Notes: generated from the letters alone by a model not told the origin. DNA of 64,000 bases from Streptomyces sp. NBC_00513 (GCF_041431415.1 NZ_CP107845.1:6138001-6202000); one strand, 5' to 3'; shown: positions 1 to 7,675, counted from the first letter of the stretch. Program-made: numbers and translations.

Positions 1-294
1 GAGCGCACCGTCGTACGCCGCCACGTACTGCGCGGAGCGCTGGGCACCGTCGTCACCCAGGCCGGTCTGGCCCTCTCCGGGCTGATGGTCTGCACGATCC
101 TCGTGGAGTCCGCCTTCGGCCTCGGCGGGCTCGGCGAGTTCCTCGCGAAGTCCGTGACCGTCAAGGACTTCCCCGTCGTCCAGGCGATCTCCCTGCTGAC
201 CATCGCGCTGTTCGTGCTGGTCAACCTCGCCGTCGACCTCGTCCACCCGCTCATCGACCCCCGGGTCCGGCTCGGCACCAGGAGCTCCGAATGA
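1..294 (+). CDS. Oligopeptide/dipeptide ABC transporter permease (DppB type), C-terminal part
   Basis: The gene starts upstream of the window; 97 residues of its C-terminal end are visible, read from base 1 to the TGA at 292-294. It would be one of the two membrane permeases of a peptide importer. The visible part has two hydrophobic segments separated by a loop with the Glu/Gly-rich pattern (VESAFGLGGLGEFL) typical of the end of DppB/OppB permeases, and it ends shortly after the last membrane segment, as that family does. Its stop overlaps the start of the next permease gene (ATGA), so both are surely co-transcribed and probably translationally coupled. The order permease-permease-ATPase-ATPase matches opp/dpp operons. 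The substrate-binding protein gene is probably just upstream, outside the window. The substrate itself cannot be read from the sequence; nickel or other small ligands are possible. Confidence 0.9.
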   Translation, partial: ERTVVRRHVLRGALGTVVTQAGLALSGLMVCTILVESAFGLGGLGEFLAKSVTVKDFPVVQAISLLTIALFVLVNLAVDLVHPLIDPRVRLGTRSSE

Positions 295-1154
295 CCGCAC
301 TCCTGCTCCGGCCCGCGGCCGCGCGGACCAAGGCCCGCAAGGCCGCCGGCGGTGCCTGGCTCCACCGGATCTGCCTCGGCTTCGCCGTCCTCGTCGTGCT
401 GGTCGCGTTGGTCGCCCCCTGGCTGGCGCCGCACGACCCGAACGCCGTCGACTTCGGGGCCTCGCTCGCCAACCCCACGCCCCACCTGCCGCTCGGCGGC
501 GACATCAGCGGCCGCGACACCCTCTCCCGTCTCATCGTCGGCGCCCGCACCTCACTCCTCGGCCCGCTCGGCGTCGTCGTCCTGTCGACCCTCCTCGGGG
601 TGGTCATCGGCGTCACCGCCGCCTGGCGCGGCGGCTGGGTCGACGCCCTGCTCTCCCGGACCAGTGAACTGCTGCTCGCCTTTCCCGGGCTGCTCCTCGC
701 CATGCTGCTCGTCTCGCTGTACGGGCGCGGGCTGATCGCCCCGATGGTCGCGTTGTCCCTCGCGTACACGCCGTTCGTCAGCCGGCTCGCCCGCAGCCTC
801 GCGCTGTCCGAGGTCGGCAAGCCGTACCTCGCGGCGTACCGGGTGCAGGGCTTCTCCGGGGCGTGGATCTGTGTACGCCACCTCGTGCCGAACATCGCGC
901 CCGTCGTCCTCGCCCAGTCCACCGTCAACTTCGGCTACGCCCTCCTCGACCTGGCCGCCCTGTCCTTCCTCGGCCTCGGCGTGCCACCCCTCACCCCCGA
1001 CTGGGGAGCCATGATCAACGACGGCCAGTCCGCCATCCTCGACGGGGCGCCGCTCTCCGCGCTCGCCCCCTGCCTCGCGGTGATCCTCACCGTCGTCGCC
1101 TTCAACGTCGTCGGCGAGCGCTTCGCCGACCGGGTCTCGGGGCGCGCCGCATGA
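291..1154 (+). CDS. Oligopeptide/dipeptide ABC transporter permease (DppC type)
   Basis: This 287-residue membrane protein is the second permease of the importer. It has a long first membrane segment (about residues 25-45), a periplasmic loop with the family pattern HDPNAVDF, and further segments from about residue 90 on. The cytoplasmic EAA-type loop that docks on the ATPases falls around residues 185-205 (following SEVGKPYLAAYRVQG). Length and order fit the DppC/OppC family. The start ATG overlaps the stop of the previous gene, and its own stop overlaps the next ATG. No regulatory signal is seen inside the operon. Confidence 0.92.
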   Translation: MTALLLRPAAARTKARKAAGGAWLHRICLGFAVLVVLVALVAPWLAPHDPNAVDFGASLANPTPHLPLGGDISGRDTLSRLIVGARTSLLGPLGVVVLSTLLGVVIGVTAAWRGGWVDALLSRTSELLLAFPGLLLAMLLVSLYGRGLIAPMVALSLAYTPFVSRLARSLALSEVGKPYLAAYRVQGFSGAWICVRHLVPNIAPVVLAQSTVNFGYALLDLAALSFLGLGVPPLTPDWGAMINDGQSAILDGAPLSALAPCLAVILTVVAFNVVGERFADRVSGRAA

Positions 1155-2083
1155 GCCCCGTACTCGAAGTGGAACGGCTCCACCTGACGCTGCCCGGCTT
1201 CCCGCGCCCCGTGCTCGCCGGAGTCGACCTGACCGTCGAAGCCGGCGAGACCGTCGCCCTCGTCGGCGAGTCCGGCTCCGGCAAGTCCCTCACCTCCCGC
1301 TCCGCGCTCGGGCTGCTGCCGCCCGGCGCGGAGGTCTCGGGATCGGTGCGGGTCGCCGGCCGGGACGTGCTGACGATGGCCCCCGCCGCGCTCCGCGAAC
1401 TCCGCTCCCACACCGCCTCGATGATCTTCCAGGACCCGCGCGCGGCAATGAATCCGCTGCGTCGCCTCGGCGACTTCCTCACCGAGGGGCTGCGGCACGC
1501 GGGCGTCGAGGTCCCCGACGGACGGCTCGCCGAACTCCTCGACGCGGTGGGCCTGCCCGACCGGGTCCTGCGCCAGTACCCCCACGAACTGTCCGGCGGC
1601 ATGCTCCAACGCGTCATGATCGCCTCCGCGCTGCTGCCCGGACCCCGGCTGCTGCTCGCCGACGAACCCACCACAGCCCTCGACACCACCACCCAGGCCG
1701 AGACCATCGCCCTCCTCGCCCGGCTGCGGGAACGCGAGGGCTGCGGGCTCCTGTTCGTCACCCACGACCTGGAACTCGCCGCCGCGATCAGCGACCGGGT
1801 CCACGTCATGTACGCGGGCCGCATCGTGGAGACCGGCCCCGCCGCCGCCCTCTTCGAACACCCCCGGCACCCCTACACGAGGGCGCTCCTCGCGGCGACC
1901 CCCCGCCTCGACGCGCCCCCCGGACCCCTCGCCTCGATCGCCGGCCGGCCGCCGGACCTGCGCACGACCGTCACCGGCTGCGCCTTCGCCCCGCGCTGCG
2001 CCCGCGCCACGGATCTGTGCGCCGCCGAGGTCCCGACCCCGCGCTCCGGCGTGGCCTGTCACCACGCGGAGGTGCTCTCGTGA
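1151..2083 (+). CDS. Peptide ABC transporter ATP-binding protein (DppD type)
   Basis: This 310-residue ATPase is one of the two nucleotide-binding subunits of the importer. Walker A (GESGSGKS) is at residues 39-46, the signature is LSGGMLQR, Walker B plus D-loop is LLLADEPTTALD, and the H-loop is FVTHD. The C-terminus carries the oligopeptide-transporter extension with a Cys-rich stretch (CAFAPRCARATDLC) seen in OppD/DppD proteins. The ATG at 1151 overlaps the permease stop. A longer in-frame reading exists upstream but would run through the permease gene, so the coupled ATG is preferred. Confidence 0.92.
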   Translation: MSPVLEVERLHLTLPGFPRPVLAGVDLTVEAGETVALVGESGSGKSLTSRSALGLLPPGAEVSGSVRVAGRDVLTMAPAALRELRSHTASMIFQDPRAAMNPLRRLGDFLTEGLRHAGVEVPDGRLAELLDAVGLPDRVLRQYPHELSGGMLQRVMIASALLPGPRLLLADEPTTALDTTTQAETIALLARLREREGCGLLFVTHDLELAAAISDRVHVMYAGRIVETGPAAALFEHPRHPYTRALLAATPRLDAPPGPLASIAGRPPDLRTTVTGCAFAPRCARATDLCAAEVPTPRSGVACHHAEVLS

Positions 2084-2883
2084 GTGCGGTACTGGAAGTC
2101 CGCGGCCTGGGTCGCGCCTACGGCGCCGTGCGCGCCGTCGACGACGTCTCCTTCCGCGTCCCGGCGGGCTGCTCGCTCGGCATCGTCGGCGAGTCCGGTT
2201 CGGGCAAGACCACCACGGCCCGGATCGTGACCGGCCTGGAGCCGGCCGACGCGGGCGAGGTCCTCGTACGGGGCCGGCTGCGGGCCCCGTCGGTGCGCGG
2301 CCGGGCCGCCCGACTGCACCGGGCCCGCGAGGTACAACTGGTCTTCCAGGACCCGCTGCTGTCGCTGGACCCCCGGGTCCCGGCGGGCGAGGCGGTGCGC
2401 GAGACCCTGCGGCTGCACTTCCCCGACCGCGATCCCCGGCCCCGGGTCGCGGAACTCATGGAACAGGTGGGCCTCGGCGACCGGGAGGCGGCGGCCCGAC
2501 CGCGCGAGCTGTCGGGCGGCCAACGTCAGCGGGTCGCCATCGCGCGGGCCCTCGCGGTGGAGCCGGCGGTGCTGGTGCTGGACGAGGCGGTGGCGGCCCT
2601 GGACGTCTCCGTGCAGGCGCAGATACTGAACCTGCTCGCGGAGATCCGCGCCCGCACGGACATCGCGTACCTGTTCATCACCCACGACCTGGGCGTCGTA
2701 AGGGCGGTGACCGACTCGCTGGTCGTCATGCGGTCCGGCCGGATCGTCGAACAGGGCGCGACGGCCACGCTGCTGTCCGCCCCCGAGCACGCGTACACCC
2801 GGCTGCTGCTGGATTCCGTGCCCCGCCCCGGCTGGGACCCGGCCGCCATCGCGGCCCGACGGCGGCCGGCCGCGGGCCACTGA
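2080..2883 (+). CDS. Peptide ABC transporter ATP-binding protein (DppF type)
   Basis: This 267-residue protein is the second ATPase of the importer. It starts at a GTG that overlaps the previous stop (GTGA). Walker A (GESGSGKT) is at about residues 37-44, the signature is LSGGQRQR, Walker B is VLVLDEAV followed by AALDVSVQAQ, and the H-loop is FITHD. The DEAV form in place of the common DEPT is normal for the DppF/OppF group. It lacks the Cys-rich tail of its partner. It is the last gene of the operon; a strong hairpin follows 58 bp after the stop. Confidence 0.92.
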   Translation: MSAVLEVRGLGRAYGAVRAVDDVSFRVPAGCSLGIVGESGSGKTTTARIVTGLEPADAGEVLVRGRLRAPSVRGRAARLHRAREVQLVFQDPLLSLDPRVPAGEAVRETLRLHFPDRDPRPRVAELMEQVGLGDREAAARPRELSGGQRQRVAIARALAVEPAVLVLDEAVAALDVSVQAQILNLLAEIRARTDIAYLFITHDLGVVRAVTDSLVVMRSGRIVEQGATATLLSAPEHAYTRLLLDSVPRPGWDPAAIAARRRPAAGH

Positions 2884-2940
2884 GCGTCCGCCCCGGTCGC
2901 CGGGGGGCGGTCGGGGCGGTGACGCACCCCGCGCACGACA

Positions 2941-2978
2941 AAGCGCCGGGTCACGGGACCGTCCGTGACCCGGCGCTT
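2941..2978. terminator. Strong hairpin after the peptide importer operon
   Basis: A perfect 16-bp inverted repeat (2941-2956 against 2963-2978) with a 6-base loop, beginning AAGCGCCGGG. It lies just after the last importer gene. AA before and TT after the GC-rich stem allow termination on either strand. Confidence 0.85.
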
Positions 2979-3283
2979 CGGTTGTGACCGCCCGACGGTG
3001 CGAGGCTGGCGCGACAGGACGTTCGCACCGCCGGGCGGAGTGTTGGGGGAGGGTGTTCCTCCTCGGGTACAGGGGACTCTGTGCATGGCCCCTGTACGGA
3101 AGGAAGAGGCTGGGACCGCGGCGGGCGGCGACGAGAACTCCGGCACCGTCTCCCTCAGGTCGAGAGACGGGCCTCGGAACCCATTACCACCGCACTGGCT
3201 CGCACGCCCGCCACGGTCCTCGTCCTGCCCCCACCGCGTACCACCCCTCATCCGGGTCCGCGGTGCGGGCTCAGCACCCGGGA

Positions 3284-3300
3284 CCTGACCTCCCGTCAGG
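3284..3300 (-). terminator. Possible katA terminator
   Basis: A 6-bp stem (CCTGAC/GTCAGG) with a 5-base loop, 22 bp downstream of the katA stop codon on the minus strand. It is short, so termination here is only moderately likely. Confidence 0.45.
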
Positions 3301-3321
3301 CCCCCGGTACAGTTGAGCGGC

Positions 3322-4779
3322 TCAGGCGTCGCGCAGGGCGCGGACGGCCTCCTCGACGCGCTTGCCGTAGTCGGCGTCCGCGGCGTGGAAGTGAGCCAGG
3401 TTCTTCTCGATGACGTCCTCGATGGTGACCTGGGACAGGCCGCCGGCGATGTTCGCCACCAGACGCTGCTTCTCGGCCTCCGACATCAGGCGGTAGAGCT
3501 CACCGGCCTGGAAGAAGTCGTCGTCCTTGGTGTGGGCCGGGGCCTCGTGGGTGCCCGTGTAGCCGGAGACGGCCTTCGGGGCGCCGAGCGCCAGACCGGT
3601 CTCGGCCGGGCCCCGGTACGAGTTGGGCTCGTAGTTCTTGTCGTGGCGCGAGCCGTTGCGCAGCGCCATGACGCCGTCGCGGCCGTAGTTGTCGGCCGTG
3701 GTCGCCTTCGGGGCGTTGACCGGCAGCAGGGTGTGGTTGACACCGAGGCGGTAGCGCTGGGCGTCGGCGTACGCGAAGAGACGGCCCTGGAGCATCTTGT
3801 CCGGCGAGGCGGTGATGCCCGGGACGAAGTTGTTCGGGGAGAACGCGGACTGCTCGACCTCGGCGAAGACGTTGTCCGGGTTGCGGTCGAGGACCAGACG
3901 GCCCACGCGCTGCAGCGGGTAGTCGCTGTGCGGCCACACCTTGGTGAGGTCGAACGGGTTGAAGCGGTAGTCCGCGGCCTCGGAGGCCGGCATGACCTGG
4001 ACGTAGAGGGTCCAGCTCGGGTTCACGCCGCGCTCGATCGCCTGGAGCAGGTCGGTCTGGTGCGAGTTCGCGTCCTTGCCGACGAGCTCGGCGGCCTGGT
4101 CGCCGGAGAGGCTGCGGACGCCCTGGTTCGTCTTGAAGTGGTACTTGACGAAGAAGGCCTCGCCCTGGGCGTTGGTCCACTGGTAGGTGTGGGAGCCGTA
4201 GCCGTTCATGTGGCGGTAGGACGCGGGGATGCCGCGGTCACCCATCAGCCAGGTGATCTGGTGCGTGGCCTCGGGGGCGTGCGCCCAGAAGTCCCAGACG
4301 TTGTCCGGCTCCTGCTTGCCCGTGAAGGGGTCGCGCTTCTGCGAGTGGATGAAGTCGGGGAACTTGATCGGGTCCTTGATGAAGAACACCGGGGTGTTGT
4401 TGCCGACGAGGTCGTAGTTGCCCTCTTCGGTGTAGAACTTCAGCGCGAAGCCGCGCGGGTCGCGGACGGCGTCCGCGCCACCGAGGGAGTCCGCGACGGT
4501 GGAGAACCGCAGGAAGGTCTCGGTCTTCTTGCCGACCGTGTTCAGGAACGCGGCGCTGGTGTAGGCGGTGACGTCGTCGGTCACCTCGAAGTGGCCGTAC
4601 GCGGCCGAGCCGCGGGCGTGCACCACACGCTCCGGGATGCGCTCCCGGTTGAAGCGGGCGAGCTTCTCAAGGAGCTGCTGGTCCTGGACCAGGAGCGGGC
4701 CACCGACGCCGGCGGTGGCGGAGTTCTGGTTGTCGGCGACCGGGGCGCCGGACTCGGTCGTCAGCGTGCGCTTCGACAT
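3322..4779 (-). CDS. katA: Catalase (monofunctional haem catalase, small-subunit clade)
   Basis: This 485-residue enzyme breaks down hydrogen peroxide in the cytoplasm. The distal haem histidine is in RVVHARG (His54), the essential Asn is in NNTPVFF, and the proximal haem Tyr is in the RLFAYADAQRYRLG motif near residue 340. The length matches clade 3 small-subunit catalases. The ATG at 4779 has a good ribosome-binding site (GGAAGG); an in-frame ATG at 4827 lies inside an operator-like repeat and is less likely. The gene heads a leftward purine/glyoxylate group and carries two operator-like palindromes in its promoter. Because urate oxidase makes H2O2, removing that peroxide is the natural role, but this is inferred from context. 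Confidence 0.96.
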   Translation of the reverse strand: MSKRTLTTESGAPVADNQNSATAGVGGPLLVQDQQLLEKLARFNRERIPERVVHARGSAAYGHFEVTDDVTAYTSAAFLNTVGKKTETFLRFSTVADSLGGADAVRDPRGFALKFYTEEGNYDLVGNNTPVFFIKDPIKFPDFIHSQKRDPFTGKQEPDNVWDFWAHAPEATHQITWLMGDRGIPASYRHMNGYGSHTYQWTNAQGEAFFVKYHFKTNQGVRSLSGDQAAELVGKDANSHQTDLLQAIERGVNPSWTLYVQVMPASEAADYRFNPFDLTKVWPHSDYPLQRVGRLVLDRNPDNVFAEVEQSAFSPNNFVPGITASPDKMLQGRLFAYADAQRYRLGVNHTLLPVNAPKATTADNYGRDGVMALRNGSRHDKNYEPNSYRGPAETGLALGAPKAVSGYTGTHEAPAHTKDDDFFQAGELYRLMSEAEKQRLVANIAGGLSQVTIEDVIEKNLAHFHAADADYGKRVEEAVRALRDA

Positions 4780-4818
4780 GGTGACCTTCCGTACGGGAAA
4801 CTGCTGACGGAATGCATC

Positions 4819-4833
4819 TTCCGTCATGCGGAA
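4819..4833. promoter_or_regulatory. Predicted AllR operator at katA (TTCC-N7-GGAA)
   Basis: The perfect palindrome TTCCGTCATGCGGAA lies just downstream of the katA -10. It shares the TTCC-N7-GGAA pattern with sites at hyi, aceB, allR and allB. It also forms part of a larger repeat (4805-4826, TGACGGAA/TTCCGTCA). Assignment to AllR is an inference from the shared pattern and the allR neighbourhood. Confidence 0.7.
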
Positions 4834-4835
4834 CA

Positions 4836-4875
4836 GCCTAATTTCGGCGTGAACTCGACGTCAACAGTTTGTTGA
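4836..4875 (-). promoter_or_regulatory. katA promoter with overlapping second palindrome (TCAACA-N3-TGTTGA)
   Basis: Read on the minus strand, TTGACG (4859-4864), a 17-bp spacer and TTAGGC (4836-4841) form a housekeeping-type promoter. The perfect palindrome TCAACAGTTTGTTGA at 4861-4875 overlaps the -35. A nearly identical arrangement precedes the urate oxidation operon. Confidence 0.65.
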
Positions 4876-4998
4876 AAGAAAGAGTGTGGAGAGGAAATCC
4901 GGACGGTGCCGGCGCTTGGGCGCGACAGGACAGGTGTCAGCACCGGCACCATCCGGAAACTCAGGTCCCCCTGGGGGGAAGGGCGTTCGGATCCGTGA

Positions 4999-5898
4999 TC
5001 AGATCTGCGCGCCGGAGAGGCGCTCGACCGCGCGGAGCAGGGCGGAGTGGTCCAGGCCACCGTCACCCTGGGCGCGCAGCGAGGCGACGAGCTGGGCGAC
5101 GACCGCGCCGACCGGGAGGGCCGCACCCACATTGCGGGCGGCGTCGGTGACGATGCCCATGTCCTTGTGGTGCAGGTCGATCCGGAAGCCGGGCTTGAAG
5201 TCGCGGTTCAGGAAGTTGTCCTTCTTGCGCGTCAGCACCGTGGAGCCGGCCAGACCGCCGTTGAGAACGTCCAGGGCGGCGGTGAGGTTCACGCCGGACT
5301 TCTCCAGGAAGACGACGGCCTCGGCGCACGCCTGGATGTTCACCGCGACGATGAGCTGGTTGGCGGCCTTCACCGTCTGGCCGGAGCCGTGCGGGCCGCA
5401 CAGGACGATGGTCTTGCCGAGGGCCTCCAGGACCGGCAGGGCCTCGTCGAAGTCGGCCTGCTCGCCACCCACCATGATCGACAGCACGGCCTCGATGGCG
5501 CCGGCCTCGCCGCCGGACACCGGGGCGTCGATGACGCGGATGCCCTTCTCGGCGGCGTTCTTGGCGAGGTCGATCGAGGTCTGCGGGGTGATCGACGACA
5601 TGTCGATGATCAGCGCGCCGGACTTCGCGTTCTTCAGGATGCCGTTCTCGCCGTAGGCGATGGCCTCGACCTGCGGGGAGGCGGGCACCATCGTGATGAC
5701 GACGTCGGCGTCCTTGACGGCCTCGGCGATCGAGCCGGCCGCGGTGCCGCCGGCGGCGGCGAGGCGGTCCAGCTTGTCCTGCTCCAGGGTGAAGCCGGTG
5801 ACCGAGTAGCCGGCCTTCAGGAGGTTCTCGGCCATGGGGGAGCCCATGATGCCGAGACCGACCCAGGCGATCGACGGGAGGGCAGCGGGGTTGCTCAT
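4999..5898 (-). CDS. glxR: 2-hydroxy-3-oxopropionate (tartronate semialdehyde) reductase
   Basis: This 299-residue NAD(P)H enzyme would reduce tartronate semialdehyde to D-glycerate in the glyoxylate/allantoin branch. The Rossmann motif GLGIMGSPMAENL is at residues 14-26, the substrate motif DAPVSGG at 124-130, and the catalytic lysine of the beta-hydroxyacid dehydrogenase family is in SGQTVKAANQ (Lys177). Length is typical. It lies between katA and hyi, all on the minus strand. The 75-bp gap to hyi has no clear promoter, so hyi-glxR is likely one transcript. Paralogues such as 3-hydroxyisobutyrate dehydrogenase are similar; the neighbours decide the name. Confidence 0.92.
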   Translation of the reverse strand: MSNPAALPSIAWVGLGIMGSPMAENLLKAGYSVTGFTLEQDKLDRLAAAGGTAAGSIAEAVKDADVVITMVPASPQVEAIAYGENGILKNAKSGALIIDMSSITPQTSIDLAKNAAEKGIRVIDAPVSGGEAGAIEAVLSIMVGGEQADFDEALPVLEALGKTIVLCGPHGSGQTVKAANQLIVAVNIQACAEAVVFLEKSGVNLTAALDVLNGGLAGSTVLTRKKDNFLNRDFKPGFRIDLHHKDMGIVTDAARNVGAALPVGAVVAQLVASLRAQGDGGLDHSALLRAVERLSGAQI

Positions 5899-5973
5899 GA
5901 TGAGGGTCCTTCTCTTAATGCTTTGTACGAAAAGTGCGTGAGGTGCCTGGCTGATCGCCCGGACTTGGTCCGC

Positions 5974-6807
5974 CTACTTCGCGGCGCGGGCCTCGGCCGG
6001 CAGCCACGCGAAGGAGGCGGCGGCGTCGGCGGCCTTGTACTCCAGGCCTACGTAGCCCTCGTATCCGGCCTTCCTCAGCTGGTCGAGCAGCTCCTCCAGG
6101 GGCAGCTCGCCGGTGCCGGGGGCACCGCGTCCGGGCTTGTCCGCGATCTGGACGTGCCCGGTCTTGGCGGCGTACTTTTCGATGACCTCGGAGAGGTCCT
6201 CATCGTTCATCGCCAGGTGGTACAGGTCGAGGAGGAACTTGGCGTTGCCGAGGCCGGTGGCCTCGTTCACCTTGTCCACCACCTCGATGCCGGCCGGCGC
6301 GCTCACCAGGGGGTAGAGCGGCGACTCGGGCTTGTTGAGGGTCTCGATCAGGAGGATCGCGCCCACGCGGTCCGCGGCCCGGGCGGCCACGACCAGGTTC
6401 TCCAGGGCGAGCTCGTCCTGGACGGCCGGGTCGACGCCTTCCACGCGGTTTCCGTAGAGGGCGTTCAGCGCCTTGCAGCCGACCGAGGCCGCGAAGTCGG
6501 CGGCCACGTTGATGTTGGCGTTGAAGCGCTCCGACTCCTCACCGGGGACCGAGACCGCGCCGCGGTCGGGACCCGGCAATTGGCCGGCGTAGAAGTTCAG
6601 GCCCACCAACCGGGTGCCGGCGTCCTCAAGAGCCTTCTTGAGGGCGTCGAGCTCCGCCTGGGCGGGAGTGGGGGTCTCGATCCAGGGCCACCACAGCTCG
6701 ACCGCGGTGAAGCCCGCCGCGGCGGCGGCCGCGGGACGCTCCAGAAGCGGGAGTTCCGTGTAGAGGATCGAAAGGTTTACATCGAAGCGCTGGTCCGTGT
6801 ATCCCAT
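5974..6807 (-). CDS. hyi: Hydroxypyruvate isomerase
   Basis: This 277-residue TIM-barrel enzyme of the AP-endonuclease-2/xylose isomerase-like superfamily interconverts hydroxypyruvate and tartronate semialdehyde. The N-terminus (FDVNLSILYTELP) and the metal-site segments (LLIETLNKPESPLYPL and FLLDLYHLAMNDEDL) are those of Hyi. The ATG at 6807 is chosen because GGAAGGAG lies about 10 bases upstream; an upstream ATG in the same frame lies in operator sequence. The AllR-type palindrome at 6824-6838 overlaps this ribosome-binding site, so repressor binding would block both transcription and access to it. Confidence 0.93.
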   Translation of the reverse strand: MGYTDQRFDVNLSILYTELPLLERPAAAAAAGFTAVELWWPWIETPTPAQAELDALKKALEDAGTRLVGLNFYAGQLPGPDRGAVSVPGEESERFNANINVAADFAASVGCKALNALYGNRVEGVDPAVQDELALENLVVAARAADRVGAILLIETLNKPESPLYPLVSAPAGIEVVDKVNEATGLGNAKFLLDLYHLAMNDEDLSEVIEKYAAKTGHVQIADKPGRGAPGTGELPLEELLDQLRKAGYEGYVGLEYKAADAAASFAWLPAEARAAK

Positions 6808-6823
6808 GAGGGGTGTGCGCTCC

Positions 6824-6838
6824 TTCCGTATTGCGGAA
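6824..6838. promoter_or_regulatory. Predicted AllR operator at hyi (perfect palindrome)
   Basis: TTCCGTATTGCGGAA, TTCC-N7-GGAA, with CTTCCG/CGGAAG 6-bp arms. It overlaps the hyi ribosome-binding site. A weaker copy, TTCTGCTTGATGGAA, lies at 6845-6859, exactly 21 bp away (two helix turns). A -35-like TTGACA for hyi is at 6883-6888 on the minus strand. Confidence 0.7.
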
Positions 6839-6844
6839 GTTGTT

Positions 6845-6859
6845 TTCTGCTTGATGGAA
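6845..6859. promoter_or_regulatory. Secondary AllR-type half-degenerate site at hyi
   Basis: TTCTGCTTGATGGAA differs from the TTCC-N7-GGAA pattern at one base. It lies on the same helix face as the main site (21-bp centre-to-centre spacing), which would allow cooperative binding. Confidence 0.45.
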
Positions 6860-6932
6860 GACTGCATCGAGGTTCGCGTGGCTGTCAAGTGCGGACTGCC
6901 GAAACCTGCGGAGCGCGGGGTAGCTTGACCGC

Positions 6933-7184
6933 GTGCGATTGAGAGTGGAATTCACGACCGAGCCCTTCGATCTCGAAGAGGCCCCCGCCCATGCCGTGGC
7001 CGCTCGCGAGGTCATCCAGAAGGCGCGGCTCGACGCGGTGGACGTCGGCCCCTTCGGCAACACCGCCGAGGGCGGGTCCGAAGAGGTGCTCACCGCCGTT
7101 TCCGCGCTCCTGCGCGATGCGCTGGAGGCCGGAGCCACGCGCGTCTCGCTCCAGGTGAACGTGATCCGGGAGGAGACCCCGTGA
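6933..7184 (+). CDS. Small MTH1187/DUF77-like (thiamine-binding-type) protein
   Basis: This 83-residue ferredoxin-fold-like protein aligns by eye with the MTH1187/YkoF-type thiamine-binding family: a short beta start (RVEFTTEPF), then VAAREVIQKA, a GPFGNTAEGG turn, EEVLTAVSALLRDALEAGATRVSL, and a final strand. Ligand binding is not shown by sequence alone. The GTG start at 6933 is 7 bases after a TAGCTT -10 box, so the mRNA is probably leaderless. The stop overlaps the GTG of the next gene. It is transcribed away from hyi and towards the urate operon. I infer a co-expressed partner of the following HTH protein; the function is unknown. Confidence 0.75.
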   Translation: MRLRVEFTTEPFDLEEAPAHAVAAREVIQKARLDAVDVGPFGNTAEGGSEEVLTAVSALLRDALEAGATRVSLQVNVIREETP

Positions 7185-7564
7185 CCGAGCCCCGCGACCA
7201 CCCGTTCGTCACCGCGGTCAAGCCGCTGGTCGACGCCATCGGCGGCGAGCTGATGGATCCCTCCCTGGCGCAGCCCGACGACGTCGTGCTCACCTGGGAG
7301 GGTCAGGACCTGCTGGCCGTGCGCCTGCCCCAGCTGTCCGACTCGCTGGACCACATCCTGGCCGCGCTGGAGCGACGCCACGGCGTGCCCCTGGCCCGGC
7401 TCGACCGGAAGTCCAAGCAGGACGTGGTGCGCATATTGGAGGCGCGTGGCGCCTTCTCCGTGCGGCACGGGGTGGAAACGGTCGCGGGCGCCCTGGGGGT
7501 AAGCCGCTTCACGGTCTACAACTACCTGAACAGGGAAAACCCGAACAAGAACAGCCAGGAGTGA
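7181..7564 (+). CDS. HTH regulator with YheO-like (HTH_22-type) C-terminal domain
   Basis: This 127-residue protein starts at a GTG coupled to the previous stop. Residues about 80-120 (KQDVVRILEARGAFSVRHGVETVAGALGVSRFTVYNYLNRE) form a clear helix-turn-helix of the kind found at the C-terminus of YheO/DagR-like regulators, recognition helix SRFTVYNYL. The N-terminal 70 residues are a small unassigned domain that may sense a ligand. A terminator with a T-run follows at once, and the urate operon promoter starts beyond it. This gene is the nearest candidate for the factor that binds the TCAACA-N3-TGTTGA palindrome, but that is a hypothesis from position only. Confidence 0.75.
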   Translation: MTEPRDHPFVTAVKPLVDAIGGELMDPSLAQPDDVVLTWEGQDLLAVRLPQLSDSLDHILAALERRHGVPLARLDRKSKQDVVRILEARGAFSVRHGVETVAGALGVSRFTVYNYLNRENPNKNSQE

Positions 7565-7588
7565 ACGGCGTCTGACGCACGGTGACGA

Positions 7589-7621
7589 GCCGCCGCCCGA
7601 TTCACCCGGGCGGTGGCTTTT
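7589..7621 (+). terminator. Rho-independent terminator after the HTH gene
   Basis: An 11-bp stem (7589-7599 against 7607-7617, one G-T pair), a short loop, then TTTTG. It separates the two-gene regulatory unit from the urate operon. Confidence 0.8.
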
Positions 7622-7635
7622 GTGTACGCGAAGTT

Positions 7636-7675
7636 TCAACAAAGTGTTGACGCGGTGTTGTCGAGGGCGTTAGCT
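7636..7675 (+). promoter_or_regulatory. Urate operon promoter with palindrome TCAACAAAGTGTTGA
   Basis: TTGACG at 7647-7652, a 17-bp spacer and TTAGCT at 7670-7675. The perfect palindrome at 7636-7650 overlaps the -35, matching the katA promoter almost base for base (TTTCAACAAA, then G or C, then TGTTGACG). No TTCC-N7-GGAA site is present here. Confidence 0.65.

Larger units (their letters stand above)
2884..3321. other. Gene-free stretch between the importer operon and katA
   Basis: About 440 bp without a credible gene; short open frames here have no ribosome-binding site or recognisable product. It holds the terminator at 2941-2978, an inverted repeat of unknown role at 3067-3097, and a small hairpin at 3284-3300 just beyond the katA stop. 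No conserved RNA gene was recognised. Confidence 0.6.

Noticed and set aside
2965..3413. Several overlapping open frames of about 110 codons before katA
   Set aside because: No ribosome-binding sites, no domain resemblance, strongly biased composition, and overlap with a terminator and the katA end.
3313..4875. Open frame of 520 codons on the plus strand
   Set aside because: It is antisense to katA, whose product is unmistakable; the frame has Val/Gly/Glu-rich shadow composition.
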